From JBBQFC01 sp038321615 (GTDB lineage Bacteria > Bacteroidota > Bacteroidia > Flavobacteriales_D > Cryomorphaceae), in assembly GCA_038321615.1 (NCBI GenBank), contig JBBQFC010000012.1, positions 1-64,000 of the forward strand: a stretch of 64,000 nucleotides of DNA, read 5' to 3'. Position 1 is the stretch's first letter. Every line of letters starts with the position of its first letter. Shown here piece after piece: positions 1 through 7,139 of this stretch. The notes beneath the pieces are model-generated. The model was not told the origin of the DNA. It did not search any database and saw nothing but the letters and a program-made list of their open reading frames with translations. A program made the translations under genes and the position numbers.

Positions 1-68
1 CGAAAGTTCTCCCTGCAAGATGCTTCTGTAGGGAACTGTTCTGCAAATTCTAAAATGTTCATATCCAT
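1..68 (-). mobile_element. IS1595-family transposase, N-terminal fragment (runs off left edge)
   Basis: Reading the minus strand from an ATG at 68 (or the in-frame ATG at 62) gives an open frame to the window edge. Its start, MNILEFAEQFPTEASC, matches the well-known beginning of IS1595-type (ISXO2-like) DDE transposases, where 'F..FP.E.SC' precedes the zinc-binding domain. Only about 22 residues are visible, so integrity cannot be judged. The terminal inverted repeat should lie between 69 and about 150. The sequence around 105-150 is the likely place, but I cannot confirm a repeat without the other end. The call rests on recognising the family N-terminus. Confidence 0.7.
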
Positions 69-169
69 TGATTTGAACCAAAAGTATACGGGCAGGTCGT
101 AACCTATTTACGTTGTGGTAACTTTACGGACAATCATATAAATTTATATTTCAATTCATCTATCCGATT

Positions 170-406
170 ATGCTCACCGCATTTCATTTAAATTCCGCAG
201 AAGATTTGAATAATGATATTGTGAATGCCATAAAAGAGGCCTTCAAATCGAACCCAATTATTATTACAGTCGAAGTAGATGTGAGAGAGCCATAACTTAA
301 TGAGGGGCAAGCTAAAATTTTGGATGAACGAGTAGCGGAACACAAAGCTGACTATTTGACGGACGAAGAATCAATCGCCCTTTTGAAGGAAAAATATAGC
401 TTTTAA
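170..406 (+). pseudogene. Type II antitoxin-like gene with internal stop
   Basis: A 79-codon frame starts at ATG 170 and ends at TAA 404-406, but an in-frame TAA sits at 293-295 (codon 42). The second half reads as an acidic, helical antitoxin tail (L-D-E-R-V-A-E-H-K-A-D-Y-L-T-D-E-E-S) of the kind found directly upstream of RelE/ParE toxins. It abuts the toxin remnant, so the original pair was probably overlapping and co-translated. The nonsense codon should leave only 41 residues. I cannot name the antitoxin family. The neighbouring IS fragment may have contributed to decay. Confidence 0.55.
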
Positions 407-685
407 AATCCAAATTTCCCCAGGCGCTCAAAGGAAATTGAAGCGGCAATTGAATATTACGGCGTGAGAAATCTAAAAGCCGCTGAGATGTTCATCAACA
501 ATTTGGGGTCTAGCCACCAAGCCTTAGAAATAAATCCATATTTCGAAGTTAGATATAGACATATACGATCATTGAAAATTAAGGATTTTCCTTGTTCGAT
601 CTATTTCGTAGTCCGTGACGGTATCGATCTAGTTGAAGTATTGGCATGCTTTCACAACAAACGAAACCCGAAGCGAAGGCCGTAA
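396..685 (+). pseudogene. RelE/ParE-family toxin, frameshifted
   Basis: The longest frame (464-685, GTG start) encodes the ParE/RelE core: helix ..AAEMFINNL.., then F-E-V-R-Y-R, then a beta-hairpin with C-S-I-Y-F-V-V-R-D and a C-terminal A-C-F-H-N-K-R-N-P. This is the standard toxin ending with the terminal His-x-x-Arg/Lys pattern. The expected N-terminus (F-K-I-Q-I-S-P) lies upstream in another frame (402-431) and joins the core frame only if one A is restored in the run near 430-432. At the expected start, position 396, the codon is ATA instead of ATG. Start loss plus a 1-bp deletion makes the toxin very probably inactive. Confidence 0.6.
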
Positions 686-714
686 TCTTCAATTTGTGAG
701 TAAAAAAAGGGCTC

Positions 715-1494
715 TCATGCCAACCCCCGAGGTATCTCGCACACTGGTATCGGTAGCATTTTATGCTTATTCAGTTCGTGCATCCATCGGTATATCGTCA
801 AAGCTTCTTGCTCGCGGGTGCTTAATTTGCTTTCGTCGCCCGAGAACTCCATTGCCCATTCCAGCTCGGGATAGCTCGCCCCTATTTGCTCTTCATCCGT
901 GCGGCTGTCGCCCCAGAGGCCGTCGGTAGGTGGGGCAATCATTATCTCTTCCGTGATACCGAGCTCCTTGCCCAGAGCATAAACTTCCGTTTTGGTGAGG
1001 TCGGCTATGGGGCTTAAATCCACGCCGCCATCACCGTACTTGGTGTAGAAACCAACACCAAAATCTTCTACTTTATTACCCGTGCCTGCAACGAGTAATC
1101 CGTGCGCTCCGGCAAAATAGTAGAGTGTGGTCATTCGCAAGCGTGCGCGTGTATTCACCAAGCTGAAATCATGCCGTTCGGTGTCAGGATTGTCAGGTAG
1201 TACGGATATAAATTGGTCGAAGACGGTGGTAAGAGCTACCCTTTCCAACTTCACATTTGGGTGCTTTTCACGAAGCTGAACCACATGTTTAACGGCTCGG
1301 TTCACTTGGTCGGGGTTTTGATGAATTGGCATTTCCAAGCACCACGTTTCAAGGCCCGTGAGCGCACAAAGGGCGGAGGTGACTGCGGAATCTATACCGC
1401 CCGAAACGCCCACCACGAAACCTACGCAATTGGCATCATTGGCGTAGTCGCGGAGCCAATTTACAATATGGTCTTTAACCTTGGAAGTGTCCAT
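715..1494 (-). CDS. nadE: NH3-dependent NAD(+) synthetase
   Basis: Catalyses the last step of NAD synthesis: deamido-NAD + ATP + ammonia to NAD. The 259-residue protein has only the ATP-pyrophosphatase domain and no N-terminal glutaminase domain, so it should use free ammonia (or ammonia from a partner). The P-loop SGGIDS is at residues 31-36. N-T-R-A-R-L-R at about 114-120 and G-T-G-N-K-V-E-D at 137-144 match the family's substrate and ATP-contact motifs, and T-K-Y-G-D-G-G-V-D at 151-159 is also typical. ATG start at 1494. It lies downstream of the outer-membrane gene on the same strand (41-bp gap), divergent from gldB-gldC. Confidence 0.95.
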   Translation of the reverse strand: MDTSKVKDHIVNWLRDYANDANCVGFVVGVSGGIDSAVTSALCALTGLETWCLEMPIHQNPDQVNRAVKHVVQLREKHPNVKLERVALTTVFDQFISVLPDNPDTERHDFSLVNTRARLRMTTLYYFAGAHGLLVAGTGNKVEDFGVGFYTKYGDGGVDLSPIADLTKTEVYALGKELGITEEIMIAPPTDGLWGDSRTDEEQIGASYPELEWAMEFSGDESKLSTREQEALTIYRWMHELNKHKMLPIPVCEIPRGLA

Positions 1495-1535
1495 TTGGGG
1501 TGTTTTTAAAAGAAACCATCTAGCCGAAAGCTTGT

Positions 1536-2300
1536 TTAGAAATAAACACCCAAATTGACCGCGAAAAAGGAAAGTTGGGCTTTTACATTGCTATTGTCTG
1601 CATCAGCCACTTTCTCTCTGAAATCCTTAGCCAGGACATTATTCAAACCGTTATTAAATTCCACACCACCATAAAGGCGGGTGTTTCCCGAGATACTATA
1701 CTCCAAACCGACCTCAAGGTGGAGACCCGCCCTGAATAAATTAAAATCATTCGTGGCATCCACGTCGTTCATGGCCGATACTGCGCCGCCCAAAATAGGC
1801 TCTTCCTCGTAATCTTTTGTCGCCCGTATGTTGAAGCCTGCATCAAAACCAACACGGAAGAAATAATTCACATATCCGATTTCATTTGTGCGAAGCATAA
1901 TATTAGCCGGAATGGTGAGGTAGTTAGCCCGGAATTCGGTTGTGCGCTGAGTAATTACATCTTGTATTTCTTCTCTCTTGTAGGTCAGCGTGCCTCCCAG
2001 ATTATCCATAAACAGACCCGTACTGAAGTAATAATTCCCATTGTCATTGATTCGAAAATCGACATTCAGACCGTATCGAATGTTAAGGCGGGTGCCGTCG
2101 GGTTCTAATTTCCCGGCAGACCCAGATGAGCCAAACCAAGACAATAAGGGTGAAAGTTCTATGCCCAGACGCACTGCGGATGTGTTGCCCTGTTGAATAG
2201 CTGCCGGCGGGGCGATTGGCAGAGGTGCGGCAGGTTCCGTTTGAGCTAAGACCCAAAAGTTGCACAAAGCAAATACGGTGAGCAGGCTAATCTTTTTCAT
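1536..2300 (-). CDS. Outer-membrane beta-barrel protein (PorT-like porin family)
   Basis: The 254-residue protein starts at ATG 2300, chosen because an M-K-K signal peptide begins there (M-K-K-I-S-L-L-T-V-F-A-L, cut after W-V-L-A-Q). A longer frame upstream adds nine polar residues with no signal character. A proline-rich linker (about residues 22-40) leads to alternating amphipathic strands with aromatic girdles (Y-Y-F-S-T-G-L-F, Y-L-T-I-P-A-N-I-M-L, Y-F-F-R-V-G-F-D-A-G), and it ends in ..F-A-V-N-L-G-V-Y-F, the terminal aromatic of outer-membrane barrels. The family is broad, and its members include the T9SS protein PorT. Specific function is unknown. Confidence 0.7.
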   Translation of the reverse strand: MKKISLLTVFALCNFWVLAQTEPAAPLPIAPPAAIQQGNTSAVRLGIELSPLLSWFGSSGSAGKLEPDGTRLNIRYGLNVDFRINDNGNYYFSTGLFMDNLGGTLTYKREEIQDVITQRTTEFRANYLTIPANIMLRTNEIGYVNYFFRVGFDAGFNIRATKDYEEEPILGGAVSAMNDVDATNDFNLFRAGLHLEVGLEYSISGNTRLYGGVEFNNGLNNVLAKDFREKVADADNSNVKAQLSFFAVNLGVYF

Positions 2301-2345
2301 TAGTTTTGGATTATTATTCGGTGTCAAATTTACTCTTTTTCAAAT

Positions 2346-3353
2346 ATGCGCAAAGCGCGTCAGGCATGCTGGTTAGCAGCGATTACAGTCTGCTTTTCCT
2401 GTAGCGAGAATCGCTGGGAAAGTGACACGAAATCAATTGATTACAGGCCATCGTTCGTTCGCTTAGACCATATGGTTTTCGACCCTTCGCACACGCCATC
2501 CTTGGCTGAATTCTATCGCAATCGACCTGAGATAGTCAATGCATACACCTTCGACATTATGCAAATTGCTCCTTACGGCAATGCCATGACTCAAACCTTG
2601 CTCGATGGTTTCCACACCGATCCCAATTGGCAGGAAATGCAAGCTATTGTTGATCAAACTTTCCCCGATCTCAAAAAGGAAGAAGCCGAGCTTGGATCGG
2701 CGTTGAAGCGTTACGCCGTGTTTTTTGACCGATCCGATCTTCCTTTGTTGGTAGCTTATAACTCGGGTTTCAACTATGGAGTTTATCCCGATTCGACTTG
2801 GCTCGGAATAGGCCTGGAGTGGTATTGCGGTGGCGACAACGCCGTGGTGAAGCGCTTGCCGCCCGATCTTTTCCCTCAATACAAACGCCAAAACATGGCT
2901 TCAGAATATCTCGTCCCAAACGCCATTACGGGTTGGATATCGGTAAAAATGGAGCGTAAGTTTCAGGGAAATCGCCTCCTTGATTATATGATCTTTGCCG
3001 GAAAGGCGCGCTACACGGCTGAAGTCTTGCTCGAAAGCCGACCCACCGCCAACATTTTTAATTACTCCGAAAAAGAGATGGCGTTTTGTATAGAAAATGA
3101 GTTCAAAATGTGGGATTTCATCGTCGGCAAGGACTTGCTTTTCACCACCGACTTAAAAATGATCAATCAATTCACCGGCGATGGACCCTTTACGCCAGGT
3201 ATGCCACCCGAATCGCCGGGAGGCGTGGCCAATTGGTTGGGCTACCGCATGGTGAACGCCTACATGGAAGCAAAAAAAGATAAAACCCTTCTCCAACTTT
3301 GGGATTCAAAAGAAGCTCAGGAGATTTTGAAATATTACAAGCCGAAGAAATGA
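2346..3353 (+). CDS. gldB: Gliding motility lipoprotein GldB
   Basis: A 335-residue predicted lipoprotein of the cell envelope, required for gliding in Flavobacterium johnsoniae. A signal peptide (residues 1-19) ends in a lipobox-like C-F-S-C, and the following S-E-N is consistent with lipidation. The body has the family's recognisable features: F-D-R-S-D-L-P near 126, the G-L-E-W-Y near 160 and the C-terminal G-G-V-A-N-W-L-G-Y. The start is at ATG 2346, only 45 bp from the divergent outer-membrane gene, so promoters must be very close or overlapping. The stop overlaps the gldC start (ATGA), so the pair is translationally coupled. The exact molecular role of GldB is unresolved in the literature I know. 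Confidence 0.88.
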   Translation: MRKARQACWLAAITVCFSCSENRWESDTKSIDYRPSFVRLDHMVFDPSHTPSLAEFYRNRPEIVNAYTFDIMQIAPYGNAMTQTLLDGFHTDPNWQEMQAIVDQTFPDLKKEEAELGSALKRYAVFFDRSDLPLLVAYNSGFNYGVYPDSTWLGIGLEWYCGGDNAVVKRLPPDLFPQYKRQNMASEYLVPNAITGWISVKMERKFQGNRLLDYMIFAGKARYTAEVLLESRPTANIFNYSEKEMAFCIENEFKMWDFIVGKDLLFTTDLKMINQFTGDGPFTPGMPPESPGGVANWLGYRMVNAYMEAKKDKTLLQLWDSKEAQEILKYYKPKK

Positions 3354-3685
3354 AAACCGAAATATTCAAACAAACCAAAATAGAACTCAACGTCGGTCTC
3401 GACGAAAACCACGTGCCAGTAGAAATGGCCTGGAAAGCCAGCGATGGCGGGGGCGAAGGGACGTGCAAAGCGGCAATGTTAGCCCTTTGGGACCATGCTG
3501 AATCGAACACCATGCGCATCGATCTATGGGACAAGGAGATGAGCGTTTATGACATGCAACGCTTCTTTCACCAAACGTTTGCCACCATGGCCGATACGTA
3601 TGATAGGGCAACCGGTCAAAAAGAAATTGGAAGCCACATTCGCGCTTTCGCCGATGAGTTTGGTAAGAAAACGGGGATTCTGTAA
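3350..3685 (+). CDS. gldC: Gliding motility protein GldC
   Basis: A 111-residue soluble protein, taken from the ATG at 3350 that overlaps the gldB stop by 4 bp. A longer frame to 3299 would run inside gldB and is rejected. It begins M-K-T-E-I-F-K and contains E-L-N-V-G-L-D-E-N-H-V-P and the conserved tail R-A-T-G-Q-K-E-I-G, typical of GldC. In F. johnsoniae, GldC is not essential for gliding but improves it. No signal peptide or membrane segment is visible, so it is probably cytoplasmic or peripheral. The gldB-gldC order matches other Bacteroidota. Confidence 0.88.
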   Translation: MKTEIFKQTKIELNVGLDENHVPVEMAWKASDGGGEGTCKAAMLALWDHAESNTMRIDLWDKEMSVYDMQRFFHQTFATMADTYDRATGQKEIGSHIRAFADEFGKKTGIL

Positions 3686-3690
3686 TTGGA

Positions 3691-3735
3691 AATTCAGAAT
3701 TCAGAATTCAGAATTTTCAATTCTCCATTCTGAAT
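3691..3735. repeat. Three 7-bp tandem repeats with a 9-bp inverted repeat between convergent genes
   Basis: AATTCAG occurs three times head to tail (3691-3711). The last copy forms a 9-bp stem with ATTCTGAAT at 3727-3735 around a 12-nt loop. The site lies at the convergent gldC/engB junction and overlaps the last codons of engB. It could be a weak bidirectional terminator, but there is no strong U tract, so this is tentative. Confidence 0.4.
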
Positions 3736-4352
3736 GCTTTGTTTGTCTGCTCAATAAATGCGGCCAAATCATCTCGCCCTTCGCTCAGCGATGCCGATGT
3801 TAAAAATTGCATAGGCGTTTCTTCCCAACTTTCGAGCATCTTCTCGTTGTACGCATCAATATTTCGCTGCAAAGCCATCGGCTTGAGTTTATCGATCTTC
3901 GTAAAAACGATGCAGAACGGGATCGATCGCTTGGCCATCCACTCCATTAAATCCAAGTCGATCGCTTGTGCCTCGTGCCGCGAATCTATCAACATGAATA
4001 CGCACATCAGATTTTCCCTTTTTTCGAGGTAGGGGTACATCAGCTTTTGGAAGCTCGCCTTGAGGGTCTTCGACACCCTGGCGTATCCGAATCCGGGCAA
4101 ATCCACAAGATACCATTGCGGCCCCTTGGCAGGTGGCCGCTCGATACTAAAGTGATTGATCAACTGGGTTTTCCCGGGTCTTCCAGATGTTTTCGCCAAG
4201 TCCTTACGGCCTACCAGCATATTGATCAAGGAAGATTTCCCGACGTTGCTCCTTCCCACAAAGGCGTACTCGGGCAGGGCGGGAGCCGGGCATTCCGACA
4301 TGCGCGTGCTGCTCTTCATAAACTCCGCTCGCAAGTGAATAGTAGGTTCCAT
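3717..4352 (-). CDS. engB: Ribosome biogenesis GTPase EngB/YsxC/YihA
   Basis: A P-loop GTPase needed for late assembly of the 50S subunit. From ATG 4352 the protein has 211 residues, the usual family size, with a 4-bp gap to the upstream hydrolase stop. The longer frame to 4385 overlaps that gene and is rejected. Motifs: G1 G-R-S-N-V-G-K-S at 33-40, switch I T-S-G-R-P-G-K-T at 55-62, G3 D-L-P-G-F-G-Y at 84-90, and G4 T-K-I-D near 138. This Asn-to-Thr variant of NKxD is characteristic of the EngB family. Transcribed with the alpha/beta hydrolase, convergent with gldC. Confidence 0.95.
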   Translation of the reverse strand: MEPTIHLRAEFMKSSTRMSECPAPALPEYAFVGRSNVGKSSLINMLVGRKDLAKTSGRPGKTQLINHFSIERPPAKGPQWYLVDLPGFGYARVSKTLKASFQKLMYPYLEKRENLMCVFMLIDSRHEAQAIDLDLMEWMAKRSIPFCIVFTKIDKLKPMALQRNIDAYNEKMLESWEETPMQFLTSASLSEGRDDLAAFIEQTNKAFRMEN

Positions 4353-4356
4353 ATCG

Positions 4357-5127
4357 CTAGGCCTTTTCGCCAAAGCGCTTCTCAAGCCACTGGTCGAGCA
4401 GGGTATTAAAAGTGTTGGGGTGCTCCATCATTGGCGCGTGGCCGCATTTATCAATCCAGAATAGCTCCGAATCGGGTAACTTTTCCTGAAACTCATCCGC
4501 TACTTCGGGCGGCGTAATGGTATCGTCCTTGCCCCAAATTAGGCAAACGGGCATCTTAAAATCGCCCAGGTCGTTGCGCATATTATGCCGTATCGCCGAT
4601 TTGGCCAAAGCCAATACCTTAATAAGTTTGGTGCGGTCCTGGATTAGATCGAAAGTCAAATCGACTAGTTCATCCGTTACCATTTCGGGGTCGTAAAAGG
4701 TTACTGCAATCTTTTTCCGAATGTATTCTTTATCATCGCGGCGCGGAAAACTTCCCCCAAAGGCATTCTCATACAGGCCGGAGCTGCCCGTTAAGATCAT
4801 CGCTTTTACCTTTTCGGGATGCGATTTGGCGGTGACCAATGCCACGTGCCCACCTAAGGAATTTCCCAAAAGGAAAATGTCGTCGAGCTTTTTATGCTCG
4901 ATAAACTCCACGATAAATTTGGAAAGCGATTTTACGCCGGTCTTCAACAGGGGCAAATCGTATAGCGGCATCATTGGCACCAATACCCGATGCGTTTTTG
5001 AAAAGTGATTGATCACTCCTTCAAAATTGCTCAAGGCTCCAAATAACCCGTGAAGTACGAGCAAGGTCGGTCCGGTACCCTTGTCGATGAATTTAAACTT
5101 GCCTTCTTCTTGTAATTCGATCTTCAT
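4357..5127 (-). CDS. Alpha/beta-fold hydrolase
   Basis: A 256-residue single-domain alpha/beta hydrolase. Start ATG 5127 gives M-K-I-E-L. An upstream extension to 5196 is in non-conserved sequence. Oxyanion-hole H-G at 26-27, nucleophile elbow G-N-S-L-G-G at 88-93 (Ser90), acid in I-W-G-K-D-D-T near 205, and His in C-G-H-A-P near 233 complete the triad. Substrate is unknown. The family covers esterases, C-C hydrolases and haloperoxidase-like enzymes, and sequence alone does not decide. No signal peptide, so cytoplasmic. Immediately upstream of engB on the same strand, a pairing also common in other Bacteroidota. Divergent from mraZ across a 254-bp control region. Confidence 0.85.
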   Translation of the reverse strand: MKIELQEEGKFKFIDKGTGPTLLVLHGLFGALSNFEGVINHFSKTHRVLVPMMPLYDLPLLKTGVKSLSKFIVEFIEHKKLDDIFLLGNSLGGHVALVTAKSHPEKVKAMILTGSSGLYENAFGGSFPRRDDKEYIRKKIAVTFYDPEMVTDELVDLTFDLIQDRTKLIKVLALAKSAIRHNMRNDLGDFKMPVCLIWGKDDTITPPEVADEFQEKLPDSELFWIDKCGHAPMMEHPNTFNTLLDQWLEKRFGEKA

Positions 5128-5309
5128 AATTATATGCGCCAAATATAAGTTTTTCTCTCCGCCGCAATAGGCTATTCGAAAAGGAGATTGCAGCAATTCA
5201 CCGTTTTAACCACCTCACCGAGGCACGATGAAGAGTCTCCATTTCAAGGGCTCAAAAAAATCAATTGCCAGCAATAAAAAGATTGAAAACGCGATTTTTA
5301 TGAACAAAG

Positions 5310-5344
5310 TGGTAAATAATGGGAGATTGTGGGTGAAAGTGGTA
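5310..5344 (+). promoter_or_regulatory. MraZ operator: four TGG boxes at 10-bp spacing
   Basis: The boxes TGGTA, TGGGA, TGGGT and TGGTA begin at 5310, 5320, 5330 and 5340, exactly 10 bp apart. This is the TGGG-N5-TGGG-N5-TGGG architecture bound by MraZ in E. coli, with one more repeat than the classical three. It lies 38 bp upstream of the mraZ start. A Bacteroidota-like -7 element, TACTTTAG (5354-5361, 7 of 8 to TAnnTTTG), follows directly, so MraZ bound here would compete with RNA polymerase and autorepress the dcw operon. Operator positions are seen; the regulatory effect is inferred. Confidence 0.8.
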
Positions 5345-5381
5345 AACAATTTCTACTTTAGCACTTGGGAAAAATCCGGAT

Positions 5382-5846
5382 ATGCTCAACCTTTTAGGAG
5401 AATACGATTGCAAGCTGGACGCCAAGGGGCGACTGATGTTTCCTGCGGGTTTGAAAAAACAATTGCAGGACGTTTTGCATGAAGGTTTTGTGCTGAACCG
5501 CGATTTATTTGGCCCTTGCCTGGTGCTTTATCCGCAAAAACAGTGGGATGAAGTGTCGGCTGAGATCAATAAGCTCAATCGGTTTGTGGGAAAGAATGTC
5601 ATGTTCATTCGCAAATTTAACAATGGAGCTACTCCTGTGGAACTCGATGCAGCCGGACGATTATTAGTGCCAGCACCGCTTTTGGAGCATGCCAATCTCA
5701 ATAAAGATGTGAAGGTGGCAGGCAATGGCGACCGAATTGAGATATGGGCGAAAGCCGCCTACGAGGCTATGCTGAATGAAGATGTAGATATGGCGAAGTT
5801 GGCTGAAGAAGTGATGGGTAATCGCTCCAAGGGCGATGACGAATAA
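5382..5846 (+). CDS. mraZ: Transcriptional regulator MraZ
   Basis: First gene of the dcw operon. MraZ is a ring-forming DNA-binding protein with two SpoVT/AbrB-like halves that controls its own operon. In this 154-residue protein the signature D-A-K-G-R-L-M-F-P at about 13-21 and D-A-A-G-R-L-L-V-P at about 88-96 mark the two swapped-hairpin repeats. ATG 5382 starts with L-N-L-L-G-E-Y-D-C-K-L-D, the conserved N-terminus. Its four-box operator lies just upstream. It overlaps rsmH by 11 bp. Length and repeats are normal, so I expect a functional regulator. Confidence 0.95.
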   Translation: MLNLLGEYDCKLDAKGRLMFPAGLKKQLQDVLHEGFVLNRDLFGPCLVLYPQKQWDEVSAEINKLNRFVGKNVMFIRKFNNGATPVELDAAGRLLVPAPLLEHANLNKDVKVAGNGDRIEIWAKAAYEAMLNEDVDMAKLAEEVMGNRSKGDDE

Positions 5847-6747
5847 TATGTACCACAGCCCGGTATTGCTCCGGGAGAGTGTGGACGGATTGCTAACAGA
5901 ATTAAATGGCATCTATGTAGATGTCACCTTCGGCGGTGGAGGGCATAGCCGCGATGTTCTTTCAAATCTCGGTCCAAATGGGCGCTTAATTGGTTTCGAT
6001 CAAGACCCAGACGCTGCCGGCAACGTGCCCGATGATAAACGGTTTGCATTGGTTCCCAGCAACTTCAGGTTTATTTCAAACCATCTGCGCTTTTACGGCA
6101 TACCAAAGGTCAATGGAATTCTCGCCGACTTGGGGGTTTCATCGCATCAATTCGACAGTGCCGACCGCGGGTTTTCGATCCGCAATGAAGCGAAGCTCGA
6201 TATGCGGATGAATCAGCAGGAAAGTCGATCGGCCTATCAGGTAGTGAATGAAACGAGTGAAGAAGATTTGATCCGGATTTTCCGGCTCTACGGCGAATTA
6301 TCGGAAGCGCGAAAGATAGCTTGGCGCATAGTGCAAGAGCGGGTCAAGGCGCCTATTGTAAATACCACTGATTTGGTACGGCTGGTTGAAACGCTCGTGA
6401 TACCGCCAAAACGCAATCAATTTAATGCGCGGATTTTTCAAGCCCTCCGCATTGAAGTAAATGGCGAAATGGATGCGCTGCAGGAATTGCTACAGCAATC
6501 TGTAAGCCTGCTCGCTGAAGGCGGCCGATTGGTAGTAATTACCTACCACTCGCTCGAAGATAGAATGGTGAAGCGCTTTATGCAGAGCGGCAATATGGAC
6601 GGAGAATTGAAAAAAGATTTTTACGGCAATCCCCTTAGGCCATTTACTCCAGCCAAAGGGATGCCGATAGTACCGGCAGAAGCCGAGATTGAACAAAATA
6701 ACCGCGCAAGAAGCGCCAAACTTAGAATAGCTACACGAAATGGCTAA
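5836..6747 (+). CDS. rsmH: 16S rRNA (cytosine-1402-N4)-methyltransferase
   Basis: SAM-dependent methyltransferase (formerly MraW) that N4-methylates C1402 of 16S rRNA. 303 residues. SAM-binding motif D-V-T-F-G-G-G-G-H-S at 29-38. I-L-A-D-L-G-V-S-S-H-Q-F at about 95-106 and the downstream Y-H-S-L-E-D-R-M-V-K are hallmark segments. ATG 5836 lies inside the mraZ end; an alternative ATG at 5848, just after the mraZ stop, gives M-Y-H-S-P-V-L-L and is equally plausible from family comparisons. Overlaps ftsL by 8 bp, which supports one operon. Confidence 0.95.
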   Translation: MTNNMYHSPVLLRESVDGLLTELNGIYVDVTFGGGGHSRDVLSNLGPNGRLIGFDQDPDAAGNVPDDKRFALVPSNFRFISNHLRFYGIPKVNGILADLGVSSHQFDSADRGFSIRNEAKLDMRMNQQESRSAYQVVNETSEEDLIRIFRLYGELSEARKIAWRIVQERVKAPIVNTTDLVRLVETLVIPPKRNQFNARIFQALRIEVNGEMDALQELLQQSVSLLAEGGRLVVITYHSLEDRMVKRFMQSGNMDGELKKDFYGNPLRPFTPAKGMPIVPAEAEIEQNNRARSAKLRIATRNG

Positions 6748-7138
6748 CCGAATGATCAAAAAGGTAAGCACCGACGAAACCAAGCCAAAAGCGGGTATCG
6801 GCAAAGGTCTGTCCGCTTTGATCAGTGGTCGATTCCTGACCCGCCAATACGTGCAGGAGAATTTACTCTTCATTGTGTTTTTAGTCGCTGTGATGGTAGC
6901 TTATATTGGCTACGGTTATTTCGCCGAGCAAAACTCCAAGATGCTCGTTGCTGCCGAATCAGCCCTGGCAGAAGAGAAGGCCACCAATCTTTCACTGGTA
7001 GCGCGGCTCGACCAACTAAAAAAGCAATCGCATGTGGCGCAGTCCTTTCAACATATTGGCTTGGTAGAGTCGCTGCGCCCGCCCTACATCATTCGAGTCG
7101 AAGAAGGCGATCTGGATCCAAAAAAGGAGAGGAAATAA
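6740..7138 (+). CDS. ftsL: Cell division protein FtsL-like
   Basis: Small bitopic divisome protein, 132 residues. A basic cytoplasmic N-terminus (1-40) is followed by one transmembrane helix at about 42-60 (L-L-F-I-V-F-L-V-A-V-M-V-A-Y-I-G-Y), then a periplasmic segment with a short coiled coil (A-L-A-E-E-K-A-T-N-L-S-L-V-A-R-L-D-Q-L). FtsL links FtsQ (and FtsB) to the FtsW-FtsI synthase. Sequence identity in this family is always low, so the assignment rests on topology and on position between rsmH and ftsI. Bacteroidota versions have a long N-terminal tail like this one. Confidence 0.85.
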   Translation: MANRMIKKVSTDETKPKAGIGKGLSALISGRFLTRQYVQENLLFIVFLVAVMVAYIGYGYFAEQNSKMLVAAESALAEEKATNLSLVARLDQLKKQSHVAQSFQHIGLVESLRPPYIIRVEEGDLDPKKERK

Positions 7139-7139
7139 C

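Noticed and set aside
3691..3711. Three AATTCAG repeats as a CRISPR or integron element
   Set aside because: Units are 7 bp with no spacers; it is a simple tandem repeat.
5228..5482. Plus-strand frame upstream of mraZ
   Set aside because: It covers the MraZ operator and runs into mraZ in another frame; its translation has no protein character.
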